DNA from: Bryum argenteum
Lineage: Eukaryota; Streptophyta; Bryopsida; Bryales; Bryaceae
Assembly: GCA_037043015.1 (NCBI GenBank)
Contig: CM073324.1
Coordinates: forward strand, 2,907,413-2,971,412
Direction: 5' to 3'
DNA length: 64,000 nt
Part shown: positions 48,574-60,180 of the stretch, in pieces
Position numbering within the stretch: the stretch's first letter is position 1
Layout: each line of letters opens with the position of its first letter
The notes under the pieces: model-generated
What the model was told of the DNA's origin: nothing
Database searches by the model: none
What the model saw: only the letters and a program-made list of their open reading frames with translations
Position numbers and translations under genes: made by a program

Positions 48574-48775
48574 CGACATGGTATCACCCCAAAAGGCTTT
48601 GAGGTATCCATACAATGAGGTTCATGAACCCCCATACCAACCCCCATACCATGGTTGGGTGGATTATGGTGCGAAGCACTACGCCACCATGGGAAATAGA
48701 ACCCAAGACCTCCTCAATGAGGCAATGAGCCCTAACCACCAAGCCAAGGCTTGTGGTGCCACAATTGCACCACTT
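48574..48775 (-). mobile_element. tRNA-derived SINE, second family (202 bp)
   Basis: On the minus strand the element has a tRNA-like head: box A GCTTGGTGGTTAGGGC, then box B GGGTTCTATTTCCC about 35 bp later. It is bounded by the 8-bp direct repeat CAAATATC at 48566-48573 and 48776-48783. The body contains the duplicated phrase ATGGTATGGGGGTTGGTATG. It differs from the 16137 and 61929 copies, so it is another family. Open frames here are by-products. Confidence 0.7.
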
Positions 48776-49689
48776 CAAATATCTTTCTCCCCTTCTAATG
48801 AAAGTTTCATAGCCTCACATTTACTAGTGTTTTGAAAACTAGTAATGTAACACTATAGTGACGTGCAACATTTAGTGTTTTGATTTGCAATTAACATTTG
48901 TAACACTAATCAATAACTCTTGTGTACTCATGAGTACTCTTGGCTAATATTGGCTAATATGCAAATTATACACTTTCTAAAGCCTTGTGTTTAAAAAGAA
49001 AGCTCATCTATATATTGTTGTATTGAATAAGTACTAAATGGTTGGAGCTCCTCGCCTATGATGAGGTGGTCGTCGGTTTGCAATCCCATAGTGGTACAAT
49101 GCTTCCTACCTTGTTAGTCGACCCTTTATAATGGGTGTTCCAAATATGTTGTACCCTCAAAACCCTTGAGAGAACGATTTATAGGTTTTATCTTAAACAT
49201 TGGCAGCTAGGTAGCTATTAGTGAATCGTCGTAAACGCACAATTGCCATTCTGGAAGCCCTAATTTCTCTCAGACCTCTCGATTTAACTATCTTGGTTGC
49301 CACTTCTTCACCGAAACTTGAGACTAGTGGCACCTGCCCAACACTCTGACTCTCGTTTGTCCCAAGCTCTCTACTTTCCAAACTCATCCTTGCACTCCAA
49401 AGTTGATACCCTAGTTCCGGCAGAACCACTTTAAGCCGCCTCTGAAGAGCCGATGCCTCTTCCTCATCGCGCCCTGCACCAAAGTTAGGCTCTCCAACTA
49501 CTTCGTGCATGTCATGTGCGACAATCTAGACAACTGTCATTCTACGAGCTCGAAAGACGACCTGCATGATGATCAACTCGAAGACTGGGGTGATGAGAAA
49601 ATCACCTTCTCTCAAGGAATTTCTGATCCTCGGTGGATGACAATGAGGCAACAAAAAAAATTATATCAAATAAAAGATTAATAGACATG

Positions 49690-49950
49690 GGATGTCCTAT
49701 TGTTACCACCTAGTAAGCGTGCAATTTTACGTGCATGGATTTTAAATGGGTGACCATTAGAGCAATAGTTGCTTTAGCTGCGTCAAAAGGATGGAACGTA
49801 AACGATTTGGACAACGTTTTTTAACAGATATTTTAAAAGATAACGTTTATATGAGGTAGCCTCGTGGCTTTGAGCAACTAGAACAAGAGGACTTGGTATG
49901 TAAACTTAAGACTTTTGTTTATGGCCTATGACAATCACCACGCCCTAACA
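49690..49950 (+). pseudogene. Decayed copia reverse-transcriptase fragment
   Basis: Translating with stops ignored gives WVTIRAIVALAASKGWNVND, then DNVYMR, PRGFEQLEQEDLVCKL and VYGL. This follows the conserved copia RT order (TTIR...LALAASKGW...VYM.QP.GFE...VCKL...LYGL). Stops and frame changes are frequent and no LTRs were found near it, so it is an old relic on the opposite strand to the 41-47 kb element. Confidence 0.7.
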
Positions 49951-50861
49951 CTGCACAACATAATTTTTAGAATCGTTAACACTAAAATAAGGATGTGGTC
50001 AACAACTAAACCATGGTGCATTGTATTATGCAGTGGATGGCTAAAATGATCCGCCTTAATTAAAGGAAGACTCAAATAGAAATTCTTGAAAAAAGAAAGC
50101 TACACCCTCTATGGACACCAACGTGCAAGATTCACGATTGTGGAACTTCACACAACTCGGATATGATTGCAAGAAAGTAAATGCAAGGGACGGTGTTGGC
50201 ACGGTGATATGTGTGTCATCTTTACAAAAATGTTATACAATCAAATATGATATCAATGGCATGTAGGGACTAGATAGCCAACTAGTTATTAGCCACAACA
50301 TAGGCAGGTTATGCACTCAATATAGACTAGTGGTAGTTAGAGGAATCATATGTCCAAAGAGACAACATGAATAGTATAGGAATAAAGCTAGAAGATAGGC
50401 TTGTCATCTCAAGTACACTCAAGTGTTTCATACACTCTATTCTGCTAACAATAATATTTTGAATTTTACCTTTAAATTTTACTTACATGCAAAGTTTGAA
50501 CCATTGATTCTTCATTCATAAGATTATAAGTTGGTTCAACATTTTTTGTGCAAAAACACAAGAAGCCTTTTTTATTTTCTTGGAATCTTAGAGGATCAAA
50601 ATAAAGGGGAATTGTGTCTCTTCAAAATATTGTTCCTATGTGAATGAGGTATATGATTAAAAGATATTTACACTCATTAAAGTATGAAATCTTATGAAAG
50701 GCTATATTTCCACATGATCCTATGCTAGAAATTTGAATGCAAAGGCCAATTTCACACAATTCAAAGAGACATTTAAAGGCATGGTATCATACGTTTGGCA
50801 TCCAAATTCCAAGCTAAAAGTTTCCAAGCTAATTGTTTTTGGATACATTTTAAAGATTTAA

Positions 50862-51781
50862 TCCTAAACGGCCTGGCTTAATATATGGCCTGGCTTATTA
50901 TTAGCCAATAAACACAATTCAAAACATTGTAATAAATGGTTATGAATGTAGTAGACTTTTTGTAAGTAGCGTGGACCAAAATTTGCTTCAAGGAGCCTCA
51001 TAGATGTGTAAGCACTCAAATAGACTAAAAAAATTCATCATTTTCATTTTAAATTGGAATTTCTACCAACAAAGCTACTACAATGATAAAATCTTCAAAT
51101 AAGCCGTTCACCTTCATCTTGGTAACACTATTGCAAAATAAATTCATCAACAATTCCTTGGCTCAAATAATGTAATAGCCTTGCAATAGTGAATAATGTC
51201 AAAAACTTTACAAAGGAAAAATAGCCCAAACGAGATCCTTTGTACTTGCCTTATCTTTAAAACTTCCTTAATCTTGTCAAGGTTTCTACCTCTAAAAGTA
51301 GACTCTAATTGGAATCCATACCACAAAGAAATTTGAAATGCAATGGTCAGTGAAGGAGATATAGCTTCTCACAAAATATCCATTCAGCCATTGTAAGAAC
51401 ATCATTGCAAATCTAGCACTAATGTAACTAGATCATTAAGATTCCAACTACGAAGCTCTTGGAAATCACCTTGAGAACATGATTATGTAAAAAAACATTC
51501 ATGAAATTCTATTTTTGATTTCACATAATAGGCTTTGCAGTGATAAAACATGCCTTATGTTCGAAATCTCAAAACCAAAAGCTGACTTCAATAACTTGAA
51601 TGCCACTCATTCATACTTCTTTTTGTGTGTCTGCATTTTTTCGCCACACAAACCAAACTTGATTCAGGATCCAACCTAAATGATTTTGTCAATAATAGAG
51701 TTTAAATAAAAGACTTATGTCTCTTCAAAGTTTCTGCTTTTATTCAGAATGTACAAAAATGACATTGGGGAAACTTAGGGG
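50862..51781. mobile_element. TTAA-bounded long-form element, decayed copy
   Basis: The left end TTAA then TCCTAAACGGCC (from 50858) and the right end AACTTAGGGG then TAAA (to about 51785) are mutated forms of the termini at 34969-35940. The interior aligns with that element along its length, for example GTGGACCAAAATTTGCTTCA and the later CATAATAGGCTTTGCAGTG blocks. Confidence 0.5.
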
Positions 51782-52216
51782 TAAACCCTAGAGATCCAAG
51801 CATTTTATGGACCTCCAAAACCAAAATTTAAAAGTGAAAAAAATTCAATTATGCACTTCCTTGTTGAAAATGAGATATGGTCATATTTTTACTCTATTTT
51901 TGTACTTTAATTGTTGGATCTTAAATTTTTCTATAACCAATACCACCATCTAAAGTTTCAACTATATATTTTCACCATTGGTAAGATCATAACACTCAAA
52001 GTTAACATCAGACTTTTTTGGGCAATCTTTGGCAGATGTAGTCTACTTTGAGCAATGGGGGAGTTATTGATTGTTTCTCCAAATATTTTGCTCATATTTT
52101 TCTCATGTAAATAGCTAAATTGAGCATGCCCATTTTAGATTTTAGAGACTCATTTGGCTTTTCGAACCTCCATGCACGTTACTTTCTCGAAATGAGGTAT
52201 GCAAACAACATTTTAA

Positions 52217-52232
52217 CCCCTAAACGTCTAAG
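52217..52232. repeat. Solitary TTAA-CCCCTAAACGTC terminus
   Basis: TTAACCCCTAAACGTC at 52213-52228 is a perfect copy of the long-form left end, but no matching right end was found downstream within about 1 kb. It may be a truncated element. Confidence 0.5.
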
Positions 52233-52832
52233 CATGCCACTGTGGCAAATACAACCTGTTTTCCGTGTATTTGGCTTACTTCCACTGATCTGGTCGCTGC
52301 AATGTTTAAAATAGAAATGGTATTTGGAATGCCACCTTTCCAACGAGACAATCAACACCTGATTTGGAGCAGTGAGGTGTGTTCCGGAGGGTTTTGTATT
52401 CATGCCGGGCTACGGATCAGAGAGTACTGTAGAAAGGAAGAGGCCCGAAGTTTCGTCGGGTGCAGGGGTTGCCAGGTGTTGACCTTCAGCGCGGGAGGGC
52501 GGAATTACAGGACGGCGCCAGTTTGGGATTCTCTGCTTGGCGCCAAACAGCAACGGTAGCATCCTAGGGTTTCAAGTTGTTTTCAGTTCAGTATGATTCA
52601 AATCAGTTGCAAGGAGTGGCGAGAGTGGGGGTGAATGCCGAACAGTAGCATTTGATGATTTTTGGGAGTGGCGAGACGCTGATGTACTTCGTTGTGGGAG
52701 TGGATGCTCAAGGCTTGGCGGCTGAATTTGTGAGGAGGGACTTGGGTCATAATTCTCCTGAGTGGGGGAGCATTGTGCGGGCTTGTTAGTGGTGAGTGGG
52801 AGGTTTGCAATCTTGTGTGGAGAAGTGCAGCT

Positions 52833-53273
52833 ATGATGTCGTGTGCAAGAGTACCATCACCTGCACCGGCAGGATTGAAGGTAGAGGCTGAACTCTTATA
52901 TTCGTGGGCAAGAAGTCGAGGAGCGTCACACCTCACTGCGAGCCGAATTGTGGGATTGCTTTCTGTGCGCTGGCTGTGCGCATTGCCTACGCCGCCTCGC
53001 ACTCATCGAGGCCGGGGGAAGACTGAGGCGCAGTGGCATCGGTATCTTTTTTGTAGACATTGCGGTAAGCTGTTGGGTTGGACTGAGAGGTTAGACGAAG
53101 GGAATCCGGAAGGGTTCAGTGAGGAGGTGAATCGCCTAATTCGCGAGAGGTTTTATCCGGATTCGCAAAGCGAGGGCAATGGCTCGAGAGAGAGAGGGAT
53201 CCATGGAGAGAGTGAGGGAGAACGGCCTCTGGCAATCACCAAACATGCATACTCTCAATCGTATTTGGTTTAG
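52833..53273 (+). CDS. Hypothetical ORF in a GC-richer island
   Basis: From the first ATG the frame encodes 146 residues in an island that is clearly richer in G and C than its AT-rich surroundings. It includes a basic stretch (PRTHRGRGKTEAQWHR) and a CRHCGKLLGW segment that resembles half of a zinc ribbon. I recognise no family and see no splice-supported extension. The island could equally be a promoter/CpG-like remnant or a gene fragment. Low confidence that it is translated. Confidence 0.2.
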   Translation: MMSCARVPSPAPAGLKVEAELLYSWARSRGASHLTASRIVGLLSVRWLCALPTPPRTHRGRGKTEAQWHRYLFCRHCGKLLGWTERLDEGNPEGFSEEVNRLIRERFYPDSQSEGNGSRERGIHGESEGERPLAITKHAYSQSYLV

Positions 53274-53989
53274 GGAAAAAGTGAATGGTAAGTGTTTCAT
53301 TTTAGGCAGATTATTTTTGGAAAATTCCACAGTCTCAAAATTTGACAAATTCGGGAAAAAAATGTAAAATTTCAAAAAAGGATTGAAGCTTGCTCTTGTA
53401 AAATTGGTGTAGGTTTGAGCTTGAGTTACTTAGGAATTTTAGTAGTGATTTGATTACAAACAAACTACCAAAACAATAAATCAAATAAAGACTTAAAATC
53501 AAATCGCTTGTTTTGGACTTGAAAACCAAAATTTACATTCAATGATCCAAAGATTGACATTTGACTTTGCAAATTTCTCCACATACACCTTGTAGTTTAG
53601 AGAACATTTATCAAAAAGCTTAGGTAAGAATATTGATTCTAACCCCTTTATCTAAGCCCCACAAAGTCATTTCATTTTTCTTGGCTCTATTAAGAATTAT
53701 TTTAGACTTTTGGGAAAATCTCAACCTTTTTTTGAGCTCAAGTCATAACTTATATCAAGTCTTCATTAGATGTGAGATGAAGGAGCTATAGTTTTCAATG
53801 TTATATCAGAGATAGTAAATAAATTTGAGACTTCATTTATGTTTTTTTCTAAACATAGGCTTGCATAATGTCACATTTTCTCCCTTTATTTGTTTTTCAC
53901 CAGTAAAAAATAAAATTGCCTTTCTTCAATCAATTGGTGCATTAAATTCAAAAGAGAAGAATTGGGACAAAGAAGTTATAGGTAGAAGT

Positions 53990-54090
53990 GAAAGAGGTAG
54001 TAAAAGTGATAAAAGAGGTAAAAAGTGGTGGAAAAGTGGTAGAAAGTGGTAAATATGGTAGAAATGGTAGAAGTGAATGGTAGAAATGGT
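53990..54090. repeat. GGTAGAAGTG-type simple repeat
   Basis: Short words AGTGGTAGAAA and AAAGTGGT recur irregularly. Low-complexity purine-rich DNA. Confidence 0.6.
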
Positions 54091-54798
54091 AGAATAAAGA
54101 CATCTAAATCTTAACGTTTCCCAATACTATTCACTATATTTTAATCCACAACTATTTGTGATTATGCCCAATATTCAAGAATAGATTGATTCATGAAATT
54201 AGGTAATATTAGATTGGATATAGAACAATACCAAAATTCCTAATGCTCTAAAATAGTGTCATCCATGGATCATCACTATCATTTTGTCACTTCTCATAAA
54301 TAAGTCCTTATTTCAAATTTCTTGAATGGACCAATCACATGAGAAAAGTGTGACCTTCATAAGCCTTGTGAACGACTTGACTCCACATGCAAAACCTTCT
54401 TGATCAAGCCCTTACAACTTTTTATCTTTACCCCAAGGGTCACGTTACAAAATCCTCTCTTGTTATTGGTCTTTTTCTTGAAATTGGCCCGAAGGGCTTT
54501 ACGTGGCGCATCAAAAGTAATTTTCTGATATTGTAGATTATAACAGGTGGGGGACAAGTTATGACATGGCCAACGCTCCAAAAGGTAGGAGATACAAGAA
54601 TGGAAGGCCAAGTCATGTCCTAGAGGCCGTCTCTTGATTTCGTTACGAAATTCTTAGTTTACTAAAATGTTTTATTGTAAAGAAATCCAAAGCATACAAT
54701 GTAGCTAATAATATGAGAATGGCTTTTTTTTTCCTTTTATGATTCGGCCCCGAGAACTTTACACATGGGACATTGGTCCTCACTCTATTGATTGTTAA

Positions 54799-55772
54799 AC
54801 CCCTATACGTCCCAATCTATTTTAAGCCAAAAAACACATTTTCAAAAAAATGTATGAATGAAAACAAAGATAAGCTATTAAGACCTCAACCGTACTTGTT
54901 ATAGACTTGCTATATGTCATGTGGACCAAAATTTGAGTCATTAGGTCTCATAGATTGCAAGATCATAACGTAACTTAATAGTGATCAAAAAACATTACAA
55001 AATCTCAATATTTTTACTTTGAAGTGAAATTACTACCAATAGGCTTATTGCAATGAAAAAACTCTTGACTACAAAGTTGATTATATTTATCCCAATAACA
55101 CCTTCTTCCCAAAAAAAAAAATCATGAAAAAAAAATTCTTAGTCCAAATAATAGCTTTGCAATGATGAAAATTGCCAAAACATTTACAAAAGAAAAATAG
55201 ACTGGAACTAAACCCTTTGCACTCATTTTCATGCCTTATCTTCAAAACATCTTTGATCTTGTCAAGTTTTCTACCACTAAAACTAGAATCTAATTGGAAG
55301 CCATCCCAACAAATAAAGTTGAAATTCAACGGTGAATGTAGGAGATATAGCTCCTCAAAAACCAGCCACTTTTTAACTCTTTTCTTTGATGAAAAATTAT
55401 TGCAAATTCAATAGCAAAAGTATTTGGATCAAAACACTTCCATGAAGGAAGTTGTTAAGAATCACCTTAAGATCATGACCATGAAAAAAAATTCACAAAA
55501 GACCTCTTTTTGATTTCACATAGTTGGGTTACAATGGTCAAAACATGCTTGGAACCGAGAAACACGAGCTATCTTTACTAAAATACATGCAATTAATCTA
55601 TACTATACATTAAGGGTCTGCAAGTTTTACCACACGAACTAGACTTGAATTAAGACCTAAACCAAGTTATGTCATCCAAACCGGACTTCAAATGTAGATG
55701 CTATGGCTCTTCAAAGCTATTGCCTTCCATCCACATTGTAGTTTTTCTACAATTGGCGTGTTGAGAGGTTAG
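54799..55772. mobile_element. TTAA-bounded long-form element, third copy
   Basis: The left end TTAAACCCCTATACGTCC (from 54795) matches the long-form terminus with small changes. The right end GGCGTGTTGAGAGGTTA near 55754-55771 is a decayed version. The interior tracks the 34969-35940 copy closely, including GTCATGTGGACCAAAATTTG and TCTCATAGATTGCAAGATC. Confidence 0.55.
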
Positions 55773-57719
55773 TGTGTTCTTCAAGCGGCCCATTGAGTCA
55801 ATTAGGCTAAAATTACAAGTGAATTGGCTTGGAGATTCGTTGGCCTTGACTCCCCATGTAAGATCTTGCTCAACTTGCTCTCCATGCTAGCGACTAGAGT
55901 CAATTCTATCGAGCGAGGTTCCCTAGCCCACACAACAACGTAACTCGGTCAGTCGAGTGAACATCCCTTGAATTTCCGCTTGTCATATTTCCAAGTTTTG
56001 CCATGGCTTCTGTAAGATTTGGCTTTCCCTTTTACAAATGAAAGAGTTACACATCGTGGCTAGTCAAAGTTTTGGCAAACCTATGATTACAGCCGCAGCC
56101 ATGAACCCCGATTTCGGCTGAGGTTCCCAATCCCCAAAGATCAACGCCCGCGTGGCATTGAGCCGACTGGGCATGCTCTATGGTAGAGCAGCCAAAAATG
56201 GCGCAGTGCCGAGAATGGAGCCCTAGTAATCTTCACTGTCACGTACATAATAGTTTCTCCATACAACAGTACCATGTACACACTGCAAAGATTATAGGGC
56301 GTCACTTTAGGGCACCATTTTAGGAACACCTATATTTCCATCTTTAAAAATTCATTACTTACTATAGAAGAGTTGAAAAATGATGATTCCACTTGCTCTA
56401 GTTTTCTACTCATTTTCCCCATGCACAAAAATTGCTTGCACTGGCAACACTCCTGTAGATTTTCTGTGCTGAAAATTGCGCCGTTATAGGACACCTTACC
56501 ATAAAGCGTTCCTAAGAGAGATGAAAGAGGCAGAATGTTTGTGCTAAATGTTTGTGACGGTGAACAAAACATCAGAACACAACATAAGCATAGTCTGGAA
56601 AGCGAAGGGGCTAATAATAGAGGCACTTTAGTTGACGGTGCTGAAGTGCCACCTGTGGGCAAACAGGGGCCGCAAACGGGGACCTGCCCGAAACAGGCAA
56701 GCCAACAGCACTCAACCGACCCATTCCAGTCCCGCCCCCCTCACTGAGTGCACCCCCTCACTCATCATCGTACTAACTTAGCCCACCCCAACATCAGTGT
56801 AAGAAAAGTGTGAGCGATCATCATTCCCTCCAGCAGGAGCATCATGTGATGTGAGCGCGCTCGGCTTGATTGATTGTTGTTGCCATGTCGCGACCTCGTC
56901 ACCCCATCACGGGCCTCCTTCCTCTTAGTGCATTATTGCCTTCTCCCTCCTGTACTAGAGTGCCGAGTCTCGACGAATCTTCTCAGGTATTATGCTCCGA
57001 CCCGACCATATTTCATTCTTTTCTGTAGCACTCATTAAATTATTGGGTCACTCTATAATTCGCCTCCTTGCAACTCGGATTGCGTATTTTTTTCATCGTC
57101 TCAGATCTTGGGTGGGAGCTTCGTTCTGGTGAGTGACGGAATCCCTGCTCTTTTCTTCTTGTCGGTAATGGATATTCATAGCTCGGTGAATGATGCTTTG
57201 AATTGTGGTGAGTGAGTTCTTGATAGATTTTTTTTTGCATTCGTTTTGTCGGTAGTGGAGATTTCGAGCTTTAAAAATGATGGTTGTGCTTAACGTCGGT
57301 ATGGTCAGGGTGGCTGATCATGACGAGGTTCTTTTAGGGTTTTCCGCTACTAGATGTTTGTGCTGTTGAGACCTAGTTTTCATCATGGATCGTTCGTGAT
57401 TCTTGTTGTGGCCAGAGAGATCATGATGATGATGATGAAATGATGATAATTACGTTAGTATTGGTTTTCTTTTTTTTTCTGTTATGTAGATTTGTTGATG
57501 TTCTGGTGACGAAGATTGGCATGTCGAGATTCTCTATGAAGGATTTTGAACCATCGTTTGTGAAGTATGCTTGATTGCTTTTTCATTGTGAAACCTGCGG
57601 ACTGCTCTCTGGTTGTTGAGTTTTATTGGTTGCAGTGTTTTTCTGTGCTCAAAGATGTGCGTTGCGGTGCAGGAACGAAGTGAGTGATTTGCATTGAGGC
57701 AATCTGGGTGAGGTGCAAG

Positions 57720-59474
57720 ATGTTGCGATTGCAGTGCGCTGTTCAGCACTATGATTGGGGTCGAATAGGCGAGGCCAGCGAGGTAGGTCGCCTCCACGCC
57801 CTGGCGTCGAAAGAATCAGTGGAAGATGTGCCATATGCGGAGCTTTGGATGGGCACTCACGTATCAGGGCCGTCTCGGGTGGTGAGCGAGGACGGTGGTA
57901 GCAGCGAGCTTCTCAAAGATTGGCTCCTCACTCACACTGAAGCACTCGGGCAGAACGTCTTGGAGCGCTGGGATGGCGAGTTACCCTTTCTTTTCAAGGT
58001 TGATCCTCACTACTCTCGGATGGCAATGAATGTTTCTGTGAAAAGGATCGCTTGTAACTGATCACATTCAATCAGGGACTTGTAGGTCTTGTCTGTGGCC
58101 AAGGCGCTCTCCATTCAGGCGCACCCTGACAAAAAGCTCGGTCAAATTCTTCATGAGTCTCAGCCTCAAAACTACAAGGACCCCAATCATAAGCCAGAGA
58201 TGGCTCTTGCTCTTACTCCTTTTGAGGCCTTCTGTGGGTTCGTGACTCCCGAGGTAAACAAGCGTTTCTCGTTTGCTGTTTCTTACGGTATTTTACTGAG
58301 TGGGCAATCAGTTGCTCGTCCGTTCCATGGCGGTAAGCTTATGTTGCTTTACTATTTGATGTCCAGGAGCTGAAGCAGGCAATAGAAACAGTACCGGAAT
58401 TGAGGTCAGTATTGGGGGAGGAGACAAGTCGAGATCTTGTGGACATTGGGCGAAGCCACGGTGATGAAGAAGAGGCAAAGCGAACATTAAAGGAAGCATA
58501 CACAACGCTCATGACACTTCCAAATGACATCGTAGCTAGCACGGTCGAAAAGCTCGTCACTCGACTTGTGAAAGACAAACAGGCATGTTACTTTGTTCCC
58601 TCTGCGAATAATCTCATTTAGTCTCGCTTTGAATGTTTCACTAAGGTTTGCCTTGACTGTAACAGACGCGAGAACTTACAGAGAAAGAGGGGTTAGTCAT
58701 ACGACTAGAGAAGCAATACCCTGCAGATGTTGGTGTGCTCTCGATCTTCTTTTTGAACTACTTGCGGCTGTCTCCTGGTGAGGCTATGTGCCTTGGTGCT
58801 AATGAGCCTCACGCGTATCTTTCGGGGGAGATTATTGAGTGCATGGCTGCTTCGGACAATGTTGTTCGAGCAGGCTTCACAAGCAAGTACCGGGACACGC
58901 AGACACTCTGCTCCATGCTCACTTATAAGCAGGTAACAACGCTCCTCTCACTGGCAATAAGCACTGTTACCTACTCTGCCATTGTTACTTTCGCCACCAA
59001 GTTTGCAGATACGAAACATCATGTTTCGGAAGCTAAAAGTAGTACTCAACCTGCTGATCAAGGTATGGATCGTTACTCACATTTGTGATTCCGCATGTGC
59101 AGGGTCGGCCAGAGGTGTTGAAAGGCACACCAGTGAGTGCCTTCACGACCAGGTACACGCCACCATTTGCTGAATTTGAGGTGGATCACATAGTGGTACC
59201 CGTGGGATCCTCCGCCCGGATTGAGAATCAAGGGCCGTCGATTTTCCTCACGTTCGAAGGCATTGGTGCAATTGTGCAACCGGGCACAACTGGGGCTGTC
59301 ACTGGTATTGCCAAGGGGGACGTCTTTTTCGTGCCTGCAGGTCACACGATTGAACTTGCTGCTACTGTGGAAGTGGACGGGGAGGACATCACTCTCCTGC
59401 ACCAAACCCCGTTGCAGTTGTACCGAGCTGGCGTTAACAGCTGCCTCTATCATGCTCATCATGTTCCGGCGTAA
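57720..59474 (+). CDS. PMI: Mannose-6-phosphate isomerase (type I), 5 exons
   Basis: Zinc enzyme interconverting fructose-6-phosphate and mannose-6-phosphate, the entry to GDP-mannose and ascorbate synthesis in the cytosol. Exons 57720-57998, 58086-58253, 58367-58582, 58666-58932 and 59103-59474, all phase 0, give 433 residues. The start follows family convention ([17 protein letters not shown]). Zn ligands are visible: Gln104 and His106 in IQAHPDK, Glu131 in HKPEM and His270 in [15 protein letters not shown]-like [14 protein letters not shown] and the final [11 protein letters not shown] complete the fold. The intron after exon 3 has a GC donor (CAG/GCATGT) and an AG acceptor; using it restores the conserved [21 protein letters not shown] junction. 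The PMI and BAHD genes converge, with 706 bp between stop codons. Confidence 0.95.
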
Positions 59475-60180
59475 TTGGTGCTCCTTTTGGTGGTTCCCGG
59501 ACCGGATACAAGGATCGTGTATAGTGTAGGAATCTTGGTAGAGTTGATGTGTACAGGTGTACGTGGAACATAGAACAGGCCAGTGCAGTGCTTTACCACC
59601 ACTGCTTTTTGATCGAATTTGTGCAGAAGTTCTCAGTTCACCCGACTTTTTGAGAACTTCATGCAATAAGAGCAATGTACAATTAGCTCCTTGATAATGA
59701 TGAATAGCAGAAAAATTAAACCGTCGTTTCAACGCGCTCCTTCCATTTCTCCCTGATATCCCAGTTTCTCGGACTTTTGTGAGCAAGATGCATTTACTGT
59801 CTGAAGAGTAGTACTGGTACCCGCCTAGAATTGATTTGGGTTGTTGTACATTACATCATTCACTGAAGTCTCTTACTGGTTCAGATGCTCACATGTGAAT
59901 CTTGATTCCTAAGCGTAAGCAAGCAGTTGCGACCAAGGGGATGAGCTCATATCATGAACTTTCACTTTGTCATCCGAGAATTGTCGGCCTTGAAAAGTCC
60001 TGGAGAATCAACTTTGACGACCACTTGCTGTTTTCATCAAAGTGATCTACATTAGTTGAGGAAAATTCCCCGTTTTTATCATGAACTCTCGTCAGTTTAG
60101 GGGATCCGTTTCGACAACGAGAGGCAATGCTCATGACTGACAAGCTACAAGCGTATGTACAGTACATATCCAACGGCAAG
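59475..60180. other. Shared 3' region of convergent genes
   Basis: PMI (plus) and the BAHD gene (minus) end towards each other here. The stretch holds both 3'UTRs and no further exon. The long minus-strand frame at 59073-59786 is the shadow of PMI exon 5. Confidence 0.65.

Larger units (their letters stand above)
47605..57719. other. 10-kb repeat-rich intergenic region
   Basis: Between the copia element and the PMI gene no intact gene is recognised. Listed separately are the 52-bp tandem repeat at 48110-48475, a SINE at 48574-48775, a copia pol relic near 49690-49950 and TTAA-bounded elements at 50862-51781 and 54799-55772. A GC-richer island sits at 52370-53270 and simple repeats at 53990-54090. 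The last 800 bases (56900-57719) probably contain the PMI promoter and 5'UTR. Confidence 0.55.

Noticed and set aside
48584-48778. 64-codon minus-strand frame
   Set aside because: Falls entirely in a tRNA-derived SINE and starts within its tRNA-like head.
56141-57240. Open frames upstream of PMI
   Set aside because: No recognised domain and no splice signals linking them to the PMI coding start; likely promoter and 5'UTR sequence.
59073-59786. 237-codon minus-strand frame
   Set aside because: Antisense to PMI exon 5; no family resemblance.
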